This document shows, piece by piece, positions 1-8,625 of a stretch of DNA of 64,000 nt. The stretch is taken from contig NZ_CP036402.1 in the NCBI RefSeq assembly GCF_004322855.1, positions 1,922,001-1,986,000 of the forward strand, in the 5' to 3' direction. Position 1 is the stretch's first letter. Each line of letters begins with the position of its first letter. The position numbers and the translations under genes are program-made. Origin of the DNA: Egibacter rhizosphaerae. GTDB taxonomy: Bacteria > Actinomycetota > Nitriliruptoria > Euzebyales > Egibacteraceae. The notes under the pieces were generated by a model. It was not told where the DNA came from, made no database searches, and saw only the letters and a program-made list of their open reading frames with translations.

Positions 1-210
1 ACGATCAAGCACACGAGCATCACACGGGACCGACGGGAAGCCATTCCACATCTCCAGGACAGGCGGGGCCACGCAGGTCGTGGGAGTGTCGGCCCACCGT
101 GTCCCGGCGTTGTCCCGCGAAGCGACCCGCGGGCCACCCCTATCCGGTGGGAGCCCGCGTCCGCACGGCCGCGGACGACCGGTTGGCATGGTCGGGCGAG
201 CCGCTCGGGT
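1..210. other. No gene recognised at left edge
   Basis: This stretch lies downstream of the minus-strand chemoreceptor remnant. I see no convincing reading frame, RNA gene or strong hairpin. It may hold the 3' flank of the remnant or the end of a gene outside the window. Confidence 0.4.
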
Positions 211-1166
211 TCACCGCGGACGGGTCAGGGCGACCCGAGCCTCCTCAGCCGTGCCGGTTGTCGGCGCCACCCCGTCGAACGACCCGGCGGTTCGACCGTC
301 CCCGCTGGGTCGCGCCTGCTCGGGACGCCCGTCCTCGGTCCCCGCGGTGGGCGCGAGCGCGCGGACCTGCCCCTCGATCCCGGTGACCGCCTCCGAGGCG
401 TGGCGCATCCGGCGAACGATGTCCTCGCTCGCGGTCGACTGTTCCTCCACGGCGGCGGCCACGTGCTGTTGCAGCCCGGCGATCTCGTGGACGACCTCCC
501 CGATGCCGTCGAGAGCTGACGACGTCGCACCTGCCTGCTCGCGGACGTTGCTCACCTGAGCACTGATGCGCTCGGTGGCCGAGGCCGTCTGCTGCGCGAG
601 CTCCTTGACCTCCCCGGCCACGACGGCGAACCCCTTGCCGGCCTCGCCCGCCCTCGCCGCCTCGATGGTGGCGTTCAGCGCGAGCAGGTTCGTCTGTTCG
701 GCGATGGTGGCGATCAGGTCGGCGACCTCGCGGATCTCCTCCGACGCGTCGGTCAACCGTTGCACCGTCCCGGACGCGTCGTCGGCGCGGCTGGCGCCGT
801 GCGTCGCGATCTCGGAGGCGCGTTCGGCGTTGCCGGCCACCTCGGTGATGCTCGCCTCGAGTTCCGCCGCGCTCGTCGCCGCCGTCGAGACCGCCTCGCT
901 GGCCTGAGCGACCTCGTGGGTGATCGCCTCCGCGCCCTGGGCGACCCGCGCGGCTTGTTGCGCGGACTCCTCCGCTCGTCGCTCCTGGGCCATGGCGCCC
1001 TGCTGGGCCTGCTCGGCCGCGGCCCGCTGGCCGTCCTCTGCGAACCGAGGACGGCGATCAGTGGGACGTGCAGCACCAGTACGGCGGTCAGCAGACGGTG
1101 ACGCCGTTGCAAGGTCGCCTCGGGCAGTGGGTCCCCGCGGGGGATGAGTTCGCGTAGGCGCAGCAT
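211..1166 (-). pseudogene. Methyl-accepting chemotaxis protein, internally deleted and frameshifted
   Basis: The C-terminal part is a clear chemoreceptor signalling domain: long heptad helices around the hairpin tip EQTNLLALNATIEAARAGE, followed by a second coiled-coil arm. In another frame, starting at the ATG at 1166, there is a plausible receptor N-terminus (MLRLRELIPRG...) leading into one hydrophobic segment (LLTAVLVLHVPLIAVLG). The two frames meet near position 1044, where the hydrophobic segment jumps directly to FAEDGQRAAAEQ. What is missing is the rest of the membrane and sensor region. I infer an internal deletion that also changed frame. A cytoplasmic signalling fragment could still be translated from an internal start, but a full receptor cannot. 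No che gene lies nearby. The family is certain; the broken state is well supported by the frame change. Confidence 0.8.
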
Positions 1167-1341
1167 GGTCCGCGTGCCGGCCCCCGCACCCACCGTCAAC
1201 CGGGGCGTGCGTTCGGCGCTCGCCCGATGACAACGGCGTCCTCTGCGAGCAGCCCGTCAGAGGACGCCGCGAAGCCGCCGAGGACATGCCGCGTCAGGGC
1301 GAGGCTGCCCGCGCACTCGGGCCCCGGACGGCGGGAAGGGA

Positions 1342-1433
1342 TGGCGGAGGCTGAGGGATTCGAACCCTCGAGGAGCCGGAGCTCCAACGGGATTAGCAAT
1401 CCCGCGCCATAGACCAGACTAGGCGAAGCCTCC
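1342..1433 (-). tRNA. tRNA-Ser(GCT)
   Basis: Read on the minus strand, the acceptor arm GGAGGCT pairs with AGCCTCC, the T arm contains GGGTTCGAATCCC, and a long variable arm marks a serine (class II) tRNA. The anticodon GCT sits at 1395-1397 in a canonical loop, so it reads AGC/AGU codons. Discriminator G is at 1345 and a 3' CCA is encoded at 1342-1344. The gene is convergent in orientation with the chemoreceptor remnant's neighbourhood and lies 128 bases from a second serine tRNA on the other strand. Confidence 0.95.
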
Positions 1434-1561
1434 AATGCCCTGCCGCGCAGAGCATCGGCGAGTGTAGCCACGTCTCCTCGTGCCCGCGACCGTGCTCGCA
1501 CAGTCTCGACAGCGGCCATGGACCTGCCCTCATCCGTCCGACTTCCTACACTGCCGTCTCT

Positions 1562-1649
1562 GGAGGCGTGGCCGAGCGGACGAAGGCAGCGGTCTTGAAA
1601 ACCGCCGGGCACTTCGTGTGTCCCGTGGGTTCGAATCCCACCGCCTCCG
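1562..1649 (+). tRNA. tRNA-Ser(TGA)
   Basis: The 88-base cloverleaf has acceptor GGAGGCG (1562-1568) pairing with CGCCTCC (1642-1648), discriminator G, a long variable arm and T-arm sequence GGGTTCGAATCCC. The anticodon TGA is at 1596-1598, reading UCA-type serine codons. The three bases after the discriminator are CCG, so CCA must be completed enzymatically, unlike the neighbouring tRNA-Ser(GCT). It is divergent from that tRNA, with 128 bases between the two. Confidence 0.95.
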
Positions 1650-1847
1650 CCGCGCCAGCCAGCACGTTGACAGGGCAACCTGGCGGTGGTGGCCGCTCAC
1701 GAAGGAAGCTACGTAGTGTCAGGCAGCCACGGCCGAGCTCCCTCGCACAACGCGACATCGGCGTCGGGCAGTTCCTCTACATCACCAACCCGTTGCTGCG
1801 CAGCTTCAGCGAGAGTGGGTAACGGAGACAACGAGGAGGGCCAGCGT

Positions 1848-2405
1848 ATGGCGGCGACCTCGTCGCAGGACGCGGACGACCTCACCGTTCGTGACCTGCT
1901 GGCCGGTGCGGCGTTGAGCACTATCGCCACCGCCGGGCTGTTCGTCGCGCTGAGCGTCGGCACTCTCGCCTACGAGTGGTTCGCCGGCAGGGCGCCGCTG
2001 GCCGACGATCCCCCCTTGGCACTGCTGCTCGAGGTGGTGGAGTTCGCCAGCATTCCCGCCGCCGCGGCGCTGCTGCTCAGTGCGGCAGCGCTGTCCGGCC
2101 CGGTGTGGGTGCAGCGCCGCGTCCGCCGCGTCGATGCGCACTTGGCCGTCTACACCGCGGCTGGCGCAACCCTGGGGACGTTGGCGGGCCTCTGGTTCTT
2201 GGGCGGCTGGGACGGTGTCTTCGGCATCACCTTCATCTTCGCCACTGCGCTGGGCGCTGGAGTCGCTGTCGCAGCCCGAGCGCTGGCCGCGTGGGCCTCC
2301 CGCCGCCCAGCCGTGCCCTCGGTTCTCCTCGTCGCGATCGCGGTCGCGGTCGCTGCCCCGGGCGCGCTGTGGTGGATAGGCGCTCTCGTGCCGCAGTTGA
2401 GCTGA
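1848..2405 (+). CDS. Hypothetical multi-pass membrane protein
   Basis: A 185-residue protein with no family I recognise. The ATG at 1848 is preceded by a good ribosome binding site (ACGAGGAGG, 1831-1839). About five hydrophobic segments are visible, near residues 18-42, 56-80, 95-115, 118-142 and 155-178. Short charged loops such as QRRVRRVDAH lie between the second and third. The first 15 residues are polar and acidic (SSQDADDL). It stands alone between the tRNA pair and the PadR promoter, so the neighbours do not suggest a role. An upstream in-frame extension exists but lacks a ribosome binding site and is less hydrophobic in character. Confidence 0.7.
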   Translation: MAATSSQDADDLTVRDLLAGAALSTIATAGLFVALSVGTLAYEWFAGRAPLADDPPLALLLEVVEFASIPAAAALLLSAAALSGPVWVQRRVRRVDAHLAVYTAAGATLGTLAGLWFLGGWDGVFGITFIFATALGAGVAVAARALAAWASRRPAVPSVLLVAIAVAVAAPGALWWIGALVPQLS

Positions 2406-2491
2406 CGTCTCCCCGGCAGCGAACAAGGCTGCACCGTCAAGCCGGCCTCGACACGTGAGACCTGCTCGCCGCCGTCCCGTCGCCGCGACCG

Positions 2492-2520
2492 TTGCGCTCG
2501 ATGCATACCTCGCATACATT
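2492..2520 (+). promoter_or_regulatory. Candidate promoter with repeated GCATAC half-sites before padR-like gene
   Basis: TTGCGC (2492-2497) and TACATT (2515-2520) are spaced 17 bases apart and could serve as -35 and -10. The direct repeat GCATAC occurs at 2503-2508 and 2512-2517, inside the promoter. AT-rich ATAC-type half-sites stand out in this GC-rich region and resemble sites of PadR-type autoregulators. Assignment is inferential. Confidence 0.4.
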
Positions 2521-2574
2521 CGGCGCAAGCAATAGGGGAGGCCTGTCCGTGCCGCCGAGTCGATTGGGCTGCCC

Positions 2575-3225
2575 ATGGCGATCCGCAATGCACTGTTGGC
2601 TCTGCTGGCCGAGGGGCCCAAGCACGGCTATCAGTTGAAGGTCGAGTTCGAGGCGGCCACAGGGGACTCGTGGCCGTTGAACATCGGGCAGGTGTACACC
2701 ACCCTGCAGCGATGTGCGCGCGACGGGCTCCTTGAGCCGGCTGAGGCGAGTGGTTCGGATGCGCGTCAGCGGCGGTATCAGCTCACCGACGCGGGCCGTG
2801 AGGTGCTCGATGCGTGGTTGGCGGCGCCGGTGGACCGGGATCCGCCGCAGCGCGACGAGCTGGCGGTGAAGCTGCTGGTGGTGCTGGCCGCGAGCGCTGC
2901 GGATCCGGCGGTGGTGATCCAGGCGCAGCGGACCGCGACGTTGGAGCGGCTGCAGCGGCTCAACCAGCTCGCGCGCGGCGCCGATCCTGCCGGGGATCTC
3001 GCGTGGCTGCTGGTGGTGGATCACCTCATCTTCCAAGCCGAGGCCGAGGTTCGGTGGCTCGATCTGTGCGAGCAGCGGCTGGCTCGGGCGGGGCATGAGG
3101 CCGTCGCGGCGGCCGCCCGGCGCGCGGCGGCTGCGGGGCGAGCAGGTGGCGGCGGCGAGGACGCCGAGGGCGCTGCCGCGGACGGTTCGCGCGATGTGCA
3201 GTCCGAGGCGGGGGGATCCCGATGA
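2575..3225 (+). CDS. PadR-family transcriptional regulator
   Basis: A 216-residue regulator. Residues 1-85 form a PadR winged helix: NALLALLAEGPKHGYQLK is the typical first helix and turn. A recognition segment (NIGQVYTTLQRCARDGLLEP) and a wing follow. The rest is a PadR-type helical dimerisation region with Glu/Arg-rich helices, and the last 45 residues are a low-complexity Ala/Gly/Arg tail. The stop overlaps the start of the ABC ATPase gene (ATGA), so regulator, ATPase and permease are almost certainly one operon. By family precedent it should repress its own operon until a drug or envelope signal releases it. The ATG at 2575 lacks a strong ribosome binding site, so the start is moderately certain. 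Confidence 0.9.
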   Translation: MAIRNALLALLAEGPKHGYQLKVEFEAATGDSWPLNIGQVYTTLQRCARDGLLEPAEASGSDARQRRYQLTDAGREVLDAWLAAPVDRDPPQRDELAVKLLVVLAASAADPAVVIQAQRTATLERLQRLNQLARGADPAGDLAWLLVVDHLIFQAEAEVRWLDLCEQRLARAGHEAVAAAARRAAAAGRAGGGGEDAEGAAADGSRDVQSEAGGSR

Positions 3226-3953
3226 GCGGGGCGATGCTGGAACTGGATGCGGTGCGCCGCGTCTTCGGCACCGGTCGCGGCGCGACGACGGCGCTGGATG
3301 GGGTGAGCTTGTCGGTCGCCGCGGGTGAGCTGGTGGCGATCATGGGGCCCAGCGGCTCGGGGAAGTCGACGCTGCTCACGCTCGCGGGCGGCCTCGACCG
3401 GCCCACCAGCGGCGGTGTGCGGGTCGGTGATGCGGATCTGGCGACGTCGGACGCGGAGGCGCTGGCCCGGTTGCGTCGCCGCACGGTCGGTTATGTCTTC
3501 CAGGACCTGAACCTGCTGCCGACGCTGACCGCTGTCGAGAACGTGGCCGTGCCGTTGGAGCTCGACGGTGCGAGTGCGCGGGCGGCGCGCCGGGAGGCCC
3601 ACGAGGCGCTGGCTGCCGTGGGCCTGGCCGGGCTCGCTGACCGCTTCCCCGACGCGCTGTCCGGCGGGGAGCAGCAGCGCACCGCGATCGCCCGCGCGTG
3701 TGTGGGCCCGCGCCGGCTGCTGCTGGCCGACGAGCCGACCGGCGCGCTGGACTCGTTGGCTGGTGAGCAGGTGCTGGCGGTGCTGCGGGAGCGGGCTGAT
3801 GCTGGCCTGGCGGTGGTGCTGGTCACCCACGAGGCGCGCTACGCCGCGTGGGCCGACCGCGTGGTGTTCCTGCGCGACGGCCGCGCCCAGGACCAGGCCG
3901 GGCCGCCGGCGGGCCCCGAGACCTTGCTCGCCGATTCGGATGTCACCCCATGA
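3222..3953 (+). CDS. ABC transporter ATP-binding protein (MacB/LolD type)
   Basis: A 243-residue ATPase. Walker A GPSGSGKST is at about 42-50, the Q-loop lies in YVFQDLNLLPTLTAVEN, the signature LSGGEQQR is at about 146-153, Walker B LLLADEP at 166-172, and the switch histidine is in VLVTHE. The sequence type (LNLLPTLTAVENV, GALDS) is that of ATPases that power FtsX-like permeases for lipoprotein, peptide or drug efflux at the cytoplasmic membrane. It overlaps the upstream regulator and the downstream permease by four bases each. The partner permease is therefore the next gene. Confidence 0.95.
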   Translation: MSGAMLELDAVRRVFGTGRGATTALDGVSLSVAAGELVAIMGPSGSGKSTLLTLAGGLDRPTSGGVRVGDADLATSDAEALARLRRRTVGYVFQDLNLLPTLTAVENVAVPLELDGASARAARREAHEALAAVGLAGLADRFPDALSGGEQQRTAIARACVGPRRLLLADEPTGALDSLAGEQVLAVLRERADAGLAVVLVTHEARYAAWADRVVFLRDGRAQDQAGPPAGPETLLADSDVTP

Positions 3954-6616
3954 GCACAGCCGCGTCTGGCCTGGCTGGCAGGTGGGCGCGGTGGCGCGTG
4001 GCGCTGCGCCTTGCCGCGCGCGACGCCCGACGTCATCGGGGCCGCACGGGACTCGTCGTCACGCTGATCGCCATCCCCGTGGCGCTGTTGGCGGGCGGGG
4101 CGACGCTGTGGGCCACCCAGGACGTGTCCCCGGCCGAGGAAACCGTGCAGCAGTTCGGCGCCGCCGACTTCGAGGTGCGCGCCCGCGACGGCGACGTCGA
4201 CCTGGACTGGGTGCCAGGCGAGCTGCCCGACGGCGCGCAGGCGACACCGCTGAACCGTGGCGAGCTGCTGCTGGCCGGCGAGCTCGGGCCGGTGGGAGCC
4301 GAGTCGATCGGCGTCGACCTCACCGCCTCGGTGCACGAGGGCCGACTCGACCTCGTGGCGGGATCGGCGCCGGAGGGCGAGGAAGAGGTCGCGCTCACCC
4401 CTGCGCTCGCCGACGACCTCGACGTCGACCTTGGCGACGTGATCGCCGACCCTGACGGGGACCCCGTCGGCGAGGTCGTAGGACTGGCCGAGTGGCCCTC
4501 GGCACTGCCGCGGCGTACCGTGTTCGCCGCGCCTGACGCGCTGCCCGGTGCCACCCGGCAGGCTGGGTGGGTGGTCACCGCGGGCGAGGCCGAGCACGAG
4601 GCCGTCGCGACGGCGCTGGCTCCCACCCCTGGCGACGAAGCGCCCCGAGGCGACCAGCCCGGGGCTGACGCCCCCGAGGCTGGGGAGGAGGGCACTACCG
4701 ACGGCGGGGAGGCCTGGCGCGTCACCGCGCGCGCGGACGTCGTGCCGGTGACCGGTGGGGGCGGGTTGGAGGCGGCGTTCGCGGTCGTGGCTGCCCTGGC
4801 GCTTGCCGAAGCCGCGCTGGTGGCCGCCGCCGCGTTCGCGGTCGGGGTCCGCCGCCAGCTGCGCGACCTCGGGCTGCTCGCTGCCGTCGGCGGCCGACCC
4901 GGCGACCTGCGGCGGGTGATGGTGGCCGGCGGGGTGGTCGCCGGCTCGGTGGGCGCGGTGCTCGGCGCTGCCGGCGGTATCGCGGCGGTGGCGCTGCTCG
5001 AGCCGTGGCTGGAGAGCTGGCTCGGCCAGCGCCTGCCCGGCGGGCTGACCGTGCCGGTCGGGCTCGTCGCGCTCGCCGTTGTTGGCGGGCTGGGCGCCGC
5101 CCTCGCCGCGGCAGCAGCGCCGGCGCGCACCGCCGCTCGACTCACCGCCACCGAGTCGCTGGCGGGGCGCCTGCCACCGGGCGCCCCACCGCGGCGCGCG
5201 GCCACGGTCGGCGTCGCCCTGGCTGCCCTCGGCGTGCTGCTGGCCGGCGGCGCCGCATGGCTGGCCCGACCCGCCGCCGGCACGCTCGACCAGGATCCCG
5301 CGCTGGTGGCGATCGCCGTCGGGGCGATGCTGGTCGTGCTCGGCGTCCCGCTGGCCAGCCCCGCCATCGCCGGCGCCCTGGGCCGGCTGGCGGGGCGGCT
5401 GCCGACGCTGCCGCGCCTGGCTCTGCGCGACCTGGCCCGCCACCGCGCCCGCACCGGCGCGGCGCTGGCCGCGGTGACCGCCGCGCTCGCGCTGCCCGTG
5501 GCGATCGGCACGATCCTCGTCTCCGAGGAGCCGCCCCGCCCATCGCTGGCCGAGGAGCATGTCCTACTTCGCCCGCCGCTCGACGGCGACGGTGGCGTAC
5601 CAGCAGCAGCGGTCGATGCGGCCGCCGAGTCCCTCGAGGTCGAATCGGCCGCATCGTTGGCCGCGGTGCGCGACCCCGATACCGGCCAGCCCGCCATGGC
5701 CAGCTTTGAGGGCGGCGGCTTCTCGGGCCGGCTCGCGATGGCCGCCCTCGACGAGCCCGAGGAGGTCGCGGCCGTCCTCGGTCCCGACGAGGCCGCCGAC
5801 GATGACGCCCTCGCCTCCGCGGAGGACGCACTCGCTGCCGGCAAGATCGTGCTGCTCGGCGACGACAACGGGCCACGCGGCCGCACCGTCGAGATCGTCG
5901 TGCCCCTCGACCCGAACGCTCATGCTGACGATCAGCCAGGCGAGGATGAGGGGGAGCCCTCATTCGCAGTGGTGGCCGAGCTCCCGGCCGTCTCGGTGCC
6001 GGGCGGGGACTGGCCAAGCCTGCGAGCGAACGCGCTGATCACCGCCACCGCCGAAGCGCACGACTTGGCTGTCGACAAGGCTGCTTCGACGCTGATCGCC
6101 GCCGCTGAGCCGCCGGCCGCCGCCGACCGCGACGCGATCCGCGGTCACGTCGCCACCGCCACCGAGCAAGTGCAGGTCAACCCCGAGGGGCGGCTGGCCG
6201 ATTCAGCCATGCTCCGGTTCGGCGACACGCCCACCGATCCGGGACGCATCGTGACCCGCGTCGTCCTGGTGCTGGCCGCGCTCGTGGCCGGCGCGGTCGT
6301 GGCGATCGCCACCGCCTTGGCAGCTGCCGAGGGTCGCGGCGAGCGCGCCACCCTCGCCGCCGTCGGCGCCAGCCCCCGCGCCCGCCGCCGGCTCCTCGCC
6401 GCCCAAGCGCTCTCGCTCGCCCTTGTGGCTGGGGCGCTCGCCATACCGGTCGGGCTCGTGCCTGGCAGCGCCGCCGCGCTCGGCCTCATCGGCCGACCCC
6501 CCGCCCCACCATGGGAGACGCTCGCCGTCGCCCTCATCGGGCTGCCGCTGGCCGCCTGGGCGATCACCCGAAGCATCGCCCGCGAGCGCCACCTCGCACT
6601 CCGGCGACCGGCCTGA
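3950..6616 (+). CDS. FtsX-like ABC transporter permease
   Basis: An 888-residue permease. The start is taken at the ATG overlapping the ATPase stop (ATGA at 3950). One hydrophobic segment lies near residues 30-55, followed by a large acidic extracytoplasmic domain (about 60-260). A helix group with the FtsX-like motif RRQLRDLGLLAAVGGRPGDL sits near 300-420. More helices and a second extracytoplasmic domain follow, and a final FtsX block near 750-880 has EGRGERATLAAVGASPRAR. This two-FtsX-block layout is typical of actinobacterial permeases that work mechanically with a MacB/LolD-type ATPase. The substrate is unknown. Control by the PadR gene at the head of the operon suggests stress- or drug-responsive export. 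Confidence 0.92.
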   Translation: MSTAASGLAGRWARWRVALRLAARDARRHRGRTGLVVTLIAIPVALLAGGATLWATQDVSPAEETVQQFGAADFEVRARDGDVDLDWVPGELPDGAQATPLNRGELLLAGELGPVGAESIGVDLTASVHEGRLDLVAGSAPEGEEEVALTPALADDLDVDLGDVIADPDGDPVGEVVGLAEWPSALPRRTVFAAPDALPGATRQAGWVVTAGEAEHEAVATALAPTPGDEAPRGDQPGADAPEAGEEGTTDGGEAWRVTARADVVPVTGGGGLEAAFAVVAALALAEAALVAAAAFAVGVRRQLRDLGLLAAVGGRPGDLRRVMVAGGVVAGSVGAVLGAAGGIAAVALLEPWLESWLGQRLPGGLTVPVGLVALAVVGGLGAALAAAAAPARTAARLTATESLAGRLPPGAPPRRAATVGVALAALGVLLAGGAAWLARPAAGTLDQDPALVAIAVGAMLVVLGVPLASPAIAGALGRLAGRLPTLPRLALRDLARHRARTGAALAAVTAALALPVAIGTILVSEEPPRPSLAEEHVLLRPPLDGDGGVPAAAVDAAAESLEVESAASLAAVRDPDTGQPAMASFEGGGFSGRLAMAALDEPEEVAAVLGPDEAADDDALASAEDALAAGKIVLLGDDNGPRGRTVEIVVPLDPNAHADDQPGEDEGEPSFAVVAELPAVSVPGGDWPSLRANALITATAEAHDLAVDKAASTLIAAAEPPAAADRDAIRGHVATATEQVQVNPEGRLADSAMLRFGDTPTDPGRIVTRVVLVLAALVAGAVVAIATALAAAEGRGERATLAAVGASPRARRRLLAAQALSLALVAGALAIPVGLVPGSAAALGLIGRPPAPPWETLAVALIGLPLAAWAITRSIARERHLALRRPA

Positions 6617-6699
6617 CGACCCGACGCACAACCGAGACCCGGGACGTGTCCGTGGCTCGTCCCGCCGCACCCGAGGACCCCTCTCCTGTGGGTGCACAT

Positions 6700-6733
6700 A
6701 CATACTTGACATGCATGCTCTGTATGTTATGGC
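6700..6733 (+). promoter_or_regulatory. Palindromic operator overlapping a TTGACA promoter element
   Basis: ACATAC (6700-6705) and GTATGT (6722-6727) are symmetrical around the central palindrome CATGCATG (6710-6717), giving a dyad of about 28 bases. A perfect -35 TTGACA is at 6706-6711, inside the dyad; a weak -10 (TATGGC, 6728-6733) follows 16 bases later. The half-sites resemble the ATAC motifs before the PadR gene, so the same regulator may bind here. The promoter would transcribe the small secreted protein gene at 6883. Confidence 0.5.
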
Positions 6734-6882
6734 GTCGCGACGGTCCGGCTCGACGGCCGAGACCGGCGCGACGGGGCCTCGCTCCGCGGCCGCCTGGCCG
6801 TCGGGCGCCGTCTCTCGTGGGGGGAGGCGGCGCCCGACCGGCCCTCGGAGCCCGGGGCCGGTGGAACAGAGGAGGGCGTGTT

Positions 6883-7125
6883 ATGGGCAGCCTGATGAAG
6901 CGAAGTCTCCTGACGGTGCTTGCCATAGGCGTGGTGACCTTCGGCTTGGCCGGTGGCGCTATGGCCGACTCGGGCGAGACAGAGAGCCCCGATGATCCTG
7001 ACGATCACACAGAGCCTGCACTCACGCCCGACGAGGGAGAGCTGGACGAGCCGGTCGAGTCCGTGAAGATCGAGACCGAAGAGCTCGACGGGGGGCACAT
7101 ACTCGAACTCCTCGGTGGTGAGTAG
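6883..7125 (+). CDS. Small secreted acidic protein
   Basis: An 80-residue protein. The ATG at 6883 follows GGAGGGCG (6871-6878). Residues 1-28 form a classical signal peptide: Lys/Arg, a hydrophobic run (LLTVLAIGVVTFGLAGG) and an AMA cleavage site. The mature part of about 52 residues is extremely rich in Asp and Glu with several prolines and has no cysteine, so it is probably disordered or cation-binding. I do not recognise a family. It follows the PadR-ABC operon and has its own palindromic operator, which hints at shared control with the exporter. Confidence 0.65.
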   Translation: MGSLMKRSLLTVLAIGVVTFGLAGGAMADSGETESPDDPDDHTEPALTPDEGELDEPVESVKIETEELDGGHILELLGGE

Positions 7126-7286
7126 CGCGCCGGTCGGATTGGTGGGTGGGGTGAGGTGCGCTTCCGTCGGGCGCCGCACCCCTCCGGCCATCCGCGTGCC
7201 CTCCACATCGAGCAACGACGGCGCGGGTATGGGCACGACCCACTGGGTGACACTGGCATGCGCCTCATGGCAGGAGGCGATCTGCG

Positions 7287-7841
7287 GTGATAAGCCTGCA
7301 CTTCCAAGCCGTCCCGCTGGCGTTGCCCGGCCTGCTGATCTCCGCGGTCATCGCCGCGGTCGCATCACGGTGGCTTGCCAGGCGACTGGGAACCACACGG
7401 CTGCCTGCGGCGCTGCTCATCTTCGGAGCGACCGGTCCGCTCTTCGTGACCTTGACGCCGACCTCGGCGGCACTCGGACCGATGGGGCTGACCGGAGGCG
7501 GCCGCCACTGCGCGTTGGGTCTCGGCACGCTCGCGCCGGCCCACCTCGAGCTTCGTGACGCCCTCAACGCGGCGATGTTCGTGCCCCTCGGCCTCGCCGT
7601 CGGGTTGCTGTGGCGCCAACGCAGCCGGGTACGGCTGCTGCCTGCCGCGCTGCTGCCGGCGGCGGCGATCTTGGCCGCCCAGTTCCTCCTCATGCCATGG
7701 TTCGGGCGAACCTGCCAACTCGCCGACACGATCACGAACACGACCGGGGTCGTTGTGGGCCTGGCAGTCGCAGCGATGCTGCGCCCGCTGATCCGCCGAC
7801 CTTCGGCTGCAACCGAGCACTCGGGACACGGCACGCGTTGA
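7287..7841 (+). CDS. VanZ-family membrane protein
   Basis: A 184-residue protein starting with GTG at 7287 behind AGGAGG (7272-7277). Hydrophobic segments near residues 10-28, 40-60, 88-108, 115-135 and 145-168 give a four- to five-helix topology. The VanZ-type signatures are present: NAAMFVPLGLAVG in the middle, and CQLADTITNTTGVVVG near the C-terminus. VanZ proteins confer low-level teicoplanin resistance in enterococci, but most actinobacterial members have no known role. No van genes are nearby, so only the family is asserted. Confidence 0.85.
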   Translation: MISLHFQAVPLALPGLLISAVIAAVASRWLARRLGTTRLPAALLIFGATGPLFVTLTPTSAALGPMGLTGGGRHCALGLGTLAPAHLELRDALNAAMFVPLGLAVGLLWRQRSRVRLLPAALLPAAAILAAQFLLMPWFGRTCQLADTITNTTGVVVGLAVAAMLRPLIRRPSAATEHSGHGTR

Positions 7842-8023
7842 GCGAGCCAAGGGCCGATCCCGTCGTGTCAGGACCGCGATCCCGCAAGCTGGTGTCGGAG
7901 GCCACAGGGCGGTCGCAGAGTATGGGGAGCCCCCAAGTTCCGCAGGGGTAGCAACTCCGGGCGGGGGTGCGGCGTCTCACCGTGAGCGAACGCGCGAAGG
8001 GCCTCACGGAGAGGGGCAGGGTG

Positions 8024-8404
8024 ATGGCTCAGGCGAGACGTCGATGGATGTTCTTGGTGGGTGGGTGCGTGCTGGCGCTGGCACTGACGTTGACGTGGTT
8101 GCTCACCCAGCCGGAGTTCGCCGAGGTCGAGTTGTACGACTACGAGGTCGGCGAGGGCGGGGAGGCACTGCTCGTCGAGTGGCACTCGGACCAGAACTGC
8201 CTTCAAGAGCGTCGCGATGTGGCGGTCAGCGAGACCGAGGACAGCGTGGTCGTGACCGTGAGCGTGCGCGAGTGCCGCCGGTGGCCCCACTTGTGGCGAG
8301 AGCGGCCTGACGAGACCCCGGTAGCCGTCGGCGGGCAGGACCGAATAGAGCTTGACGAGCCCTTGGACGACCGACAGGTGCTGCTGGGAGCCCCGCCCGA
8401 GTAG
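8024..8404 (+). CDS. Hypothetical single-pass membrane protein
   Basis: A 126-residue protein. The ATG at 8024 follows GGAGAGGGGCAGG. An arginine-rich N-terminus leads into one hydrophobic helix (about residues 10-28). An acidic external domain of roughly 95 residues follows with two cysteines (in QNCLQE and VRECRR) that could form a disulfide. I do not recognise a family. The layout, a single anchor with a small beta-rich-looking domain, resembles other envelope proteins encoded next to sigma factors in this window. Confidence 0.55.
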   Translation: MAQARRRWMFLVGGCVLALALTLTWLLTQPEFAEVELYDYEVGEGGEALLVEWHSDQNCLQERRDVAVSETEDSVVVTVSVRECRRWPHLWRERPDETPVAVGGQDRIELDEPLDDRQVLLGAPPE

Positions 8405-8538
8405 CCGGGCCCAGCCAGCGGGCGGGGAGCCGTTCACAGCGGTGGTGCACACAACGCCGGCGCGGCAGGACGCTCAAGGCGACCACGCCCGGATCGCTCG
8501 TGAGGAGACACAGGTGCCAACCCTGTGAGCCTCTCACC

Positions 8539-8565
8539 AGACCCTCGCGAACTCCCTCGTCAGCG
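8539..8565 (+). repeat. 27-base dispersed repeat, copy 1
   Basis: This segment matches 10318-10344 at 25 of 27 positions in direct orientation; the shared core is CGCGAACTCCCT. The two copies bracket the three-gene sigma factor cassette. Copies 1,779 bases apart could recombine or mark an insertion. No transposase or integrase is linked. Confidence 0.7.
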
Positions 8566-8625
8566 GGATGTGCTCACAAGTCAAGTAAGAGATGAGCATG
8601 TCCAGTAGAACCACGGCGTCGCACG

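Noticed and set aside
1342-1649. Genomic island boundary at the serine tRNA genes
   Set aside because: tRNA-Ser genes are common integration sites, but I found no partial tRNA 3' duplicate and no integrase in the window.
7287-7841. Glycopeptide resistance by the VanZ-family gene
   Set aside because: No vanHAX or related genes are present, and most VanZ-family proteins are not resistance factors.
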